Source: Thermomicrobiales bacterium
Lineage (GTDB): Bacteria > Chloroflexota > Chloroflexia > Thermomicrobiales > UBA6265
DNA: 33,539 nucleotides
Assembly (NCBI GenBank): GCA_020432165.1
Contig: JAGQGU010000036.1
Location: 1-33,539, forward strand
Direction: 5' to 3'
The notes under the pieces were generated by a model. That model saw nothing but the letters and a program-made list of their open reading frames with translations. It was not told the DNA's origin and ran no database searches. The translations under genes were made by a program, and so were the position numbers. Positions 31,773-33,539 of the stretch are shown piece by piece (positions within the stretch are counted from its first letter, which is position 1; each line of letters opens with the position of its first letter).

Positions 31773-32327
31773 ATGAATCACAACGGAGTTGATCCGTCCC
31801 GGGAGGACGATGCCATTGTGATGGCCGCACGCGACGATGTCGATGCGTTTGCACCGCTCTACCAGCGATATTCAGGTCCGATCTTTCGCTGGATGTATCG
31901 GGAGACTGGTGATGTGGATATTGCCAACGACTTCACCGCTCAGGTGTTTGCGCAGGCACTCCAGAATCTGCATCGATACCAGCCACGACAGTCCTCGAGC
32001 TTTCGGAGCTGGCTCTTCACGATCGCCAGGAACCTCCTCCGCGATTCCTGGAGGCGATACCGACCAACATCGTTGCCGATGCACATGCCCGATCATCGAC
32101 CTGGGCCGGAGGAGATCGCTATTCGTCGCACCGAAATGGATGAGTTGCGAGCAGCGTTCAGTTCTCTTCCGGCGCGACAGAGGGAGATTGTGGAGCTTCG
32201 GCTTACTGGATTGAGTATGCAGGAGATTGCCGATATCCAGGGCACGAGTGTGGAAGCCGTGAGAACAGCGCAGACACGCGCGTTCAAAACCCTCCGCGCA
32301 CTCCTGACGAAGGAGGTAGCCAGGTGA
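31773..32327 (+). CDS. ECF sigma factor, module 3
   Basis: A 184-residue ECF sigma factor, the closest paralog of module 2. Region 2: FAPLYQRYSGPIFRWMYRETGD, DIANDFTAQVFAQALQNLHRYQP and SSFRSWLFTIARNLLRDSWRRY. The linker again has RPGPEEIAIRRTEMDE. Region 4: AFSSLPARQREIVELRLTGLSMQEIADIQGTSVEAVRTAQTRAFKTLRALL. The length equals that of module 2. The start ATG at 31773 is set by GGAGGAG 4 nt upstream. Its TGA overlaps the GTG of the membrane partner. Variation in the linker and helix-turn-helix (THREIAEIQGTSENAVRM versus SMQEIADIQGTSVEAVRT) suggests related but not necessarily identical promoters. Confidence 0.94.
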   Translation: MNHNGVDPSREDDAIVMAARDDVDAFAPLYQRYSGPIFRWMYRETGDVDIANDFTAQVFAQALQNLHRYQPRQSSSFRSWLFTIARNLLRDSWRRYRPTSLPMHMPDHRPGPEEIAIRRTEMDELRAAFSSLPARQREIVELRLTGLSMQEIADIQGTSVEAVRTAQTRAFKTLRALLTKEVAR

Positions 32328-33367
32328 TAGATGACGATTTGTTTCTGAACGATTTACGGTATCGAATCGAATCGGCCCATCGTGCCAATCCGGGCACATA
32401 TGAACCTGCGACCGATGTGTGGCAGCGAGCCAAATCGCAGATCGATTCCGGAAAACCCAGGAAGGACACGACCATGATTCCAGCATCAACTCTCGCCATA
32501 CCAGCGCCGCAACTCCGGAAGCCCGCTCGCAGAGAATGGGGGCACTATCGTAACATCGCTGCCATCCTCGCTTTGGTCGTCGCCCTCGTGTTGGGAGGCT
32601 GGTTCGCCAGGAACCAACTGCCACCAGAGTCGGAACCGACCTCTCGTTTCGCCGTGCTCGGATTGCAAACTGAGGGAACGGCCTGCGATGTCGAGCCACT
32701 CACCGTTGATCAGGCGATCGTGATCATGAAGAATCCATTCACCGTCATCGACCTGGTGCTCTACGACATGACTGGAATGCACGCAAAGATGTCTGGGCAA
32801 GAATACGCGGTTCCTGCGCACTCCCAAATGACTCAGCTTATGACCCATAACCCGAGAAACGATATTGATCAGGATGAATGGGCCGAGACGTTGGAGCTCG
32901 GGAATCGATATCTGGATTGCATTCAAAACGGGACTGTTGGACAGGTGCTTGCGCTCATGGATCCGTTTGTTGTTCAGGGTTACCTGCGTGACCAGTTGCC
33001 TCTCTTCATGAACGAGGAAGCCACTCGTTCATTTTTGGCCGATCTTTTGCAAGGGAGCGCCATTGAGTATGGTTGGACGGATTCGGATCAACTCGCCTTT
33101 GTCTCCGACAAGGTGCTTCAGATCAACCCCGACTTTGGATTGATTTATGCTGACTCAACGGTGCTGTCTCGCAACGGGTTCTACACAGAGGTGATTGGTG
33201 CACCTGTATTGTTCAGCCACTCAGATGGCACTGTCGCCAGCGCTCCCACCTTCGCTGGTATGCCATTTGGCATAAATGTCGAGGTGACCAGGTTCGCCCG
33301 GAATGTCTTCTTCGTGAAGTCCGCATTTGATGGTCAGTGGTATGTGTTTGGCATCTTCATTCCATGA
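32324..33367 (+). CDS. Membrane partner of ECF sigma factor, module 3 (putative anti-sigma/sensor)
   Basis: A 347-residue paralog of the module 1 and 2 partners. The cytoplasmic part (1-76) has LNDLRYRIESAHR and DVWQRAKSQI (31-40), aligned without gaps to module 2. The membrane helix is about 77-95 (RNIAAILALVVALVLGGWFA). The outside domain has ACDVEPLTVDQAIVIMKNPF (Cys121), then NRYLDCIQNGTVGQVLALMDP (Cys199), LPLFMNEEATRSFLADLL, INPDFGLIYADST and a final AFDGQWYVFGIF. No zinc motif. It starts with GTG in a GTGA overlap with the sigma gene. No module-type terminator follows; the structured dispersed repeat begins 27 bp after the stop instead. Confidence 0.8.
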   Translation: MIDDDLFLNDLRYRIESAHRANPGTYEPATDVWQRAKSQIDSGKPRKDTTMIPASTLAIPAPQLRKPARREWGHYRNIAAILALVVALVLGGWFARNQLPPESEPTSRFAVLGLQTEGTACDVEPLTVDQAIVIMKNPFTVIDLVLYDMTGMHAKMSGQEYAVPAHSQMTQLMTHNPRNDIDQDEWAETLELGNRYLDCIQNGTVGQVLALMDPFVVQGYLRDQLPLFMNEEATRSFLADLLQGSAIEYGWTDSDQLAFVSDKVLQINPDFGLIYADSTVLSRNGFYTEVIGAPVLFSHSDGTVASAPTFAGMPFGINVEVTRFARNVFFVKSAFDGQWYVFGIFIP

Positions 33368-33394
33368 CGGGTTGATGCTTTCAACCTGACCTAC

Positions 33395-33518
33395 AGCGGA
33401 TTCGCTATGTGTTGTCATGTATAAGATCGGTAGCAAGGGAGCTTGTCTCCCCTTGGGGCAGATAAACTGCCCCACTACCAGTCCATGGGTGTGTCAGTAC
33501 GTCCGGAACCGGCTCTAA
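33395..33518. repeat. Dispersed structured intergenic repeat, copy B
   Basis: A full copy of the element at 12237-12394. It starts AGCGGATTCGCTATGTGTTG, has GGTAG/CTACC (33429-33433/33475-33479) enclosing GGGAG/CTCCC and GGGGCAG/CTGCCCC (33455-33461/33467-33473), and ends CCGGAACCGGCTCTAA. Differences from copy A1 are single bases, mostly outside the stems or compensated (GGTAGC...ACTACC). It may end transcription of ECF module 3. Confidence 0.85.
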
Positions 33519-33539
33519 GCGCATAGTCAAAAGTTTTGA

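Overview
The window is a gene-dense bacterial chromosome segment of moderately high GC, with no rRNA, tRNA, CRISPR array or insertion sequence that I can see. Its flavour fits Chloroflexota, most likely a Thermomicrobia-like lineage. The signs are secreted proteins starting with TPAS-type linkers after a Tat or Sec signal, an F420-type luciferase-like oxidoreductase, many ECF sigma factors, and GTG/TTG starts beside GGAGG ribosome sites. This assignment is inference from style, not from a marker gene.

Layout. 1-5.1 kb: the 3' end of an ABC exporter, running tail-to-tail into an MFS transporter; a small membrane protein and a GNAT acetyltransferase upstream of the MFS gene on the minus strand; a Tat-exported LppX/LprAFG-like protein; and an LLM-class oxidoreductase. 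5.2-9.0 kb: class II fumarase with a strong terminator, then a convergent OmpR-type response regulator/membrane histidine kinase pair. 9.2-13.5 kb: two overlapping GNAT acetyltransferases, a ureohydrolase-family enzyme overlapping a small acidic protein, a membrane-anchored J-domain protein, a structured dispersed repeat, and a membrane-anchored tandem rhodanese that lacks catalytic cysteines. 13.6-15.8 kb: an operon of ECF sigma factor, zinc-finger anti-sigma factor and SIMPL-domain protein, closed by a terminator. 15.9-21.1 kb: M20 dipeptidase, a soluble GAF-PAS histidine kinase with an overlapping OmpR regulator, a three-helix membrane protein, and a GlsB/YeaQ-type membrane protein. 21.2-26.8 kb: a MacB/LolD-type ABC ATPase with a 1018-residue FtsX-like permease, then pyruvate kinase of the K+-independent sequence type.

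26.8-33.4 kb is the accessory-looking part. It begins with an antitoxin/RES-toxin pair whose leader carries four GGACA(T/C) repeats at exact 11-bp spacing. Three consecutive modules follow, each an ECF sigma factor overlapping by 4 bp a single-pass membrane protein. The membrane partners have a short cytoplasmic N-terminus with a conserved W-x-R motif, one helix, and an outside domain with a CDVEPL motif and a second conserved cysteine. Modules 2 and 3 share the same upstream layout: terminator, GTTAC-N15-GCGT, 28 nt, start codon. I infer a locally amplified family of autoregulated sigma/sensor pairs whose partners are a non-zinc-finger, NTF2-like type of anti-sigma factor. This is the best candidate here for an undescribed system.

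The window ends in a second copy of the dispersed structured repeat seen at 12.2 kb.
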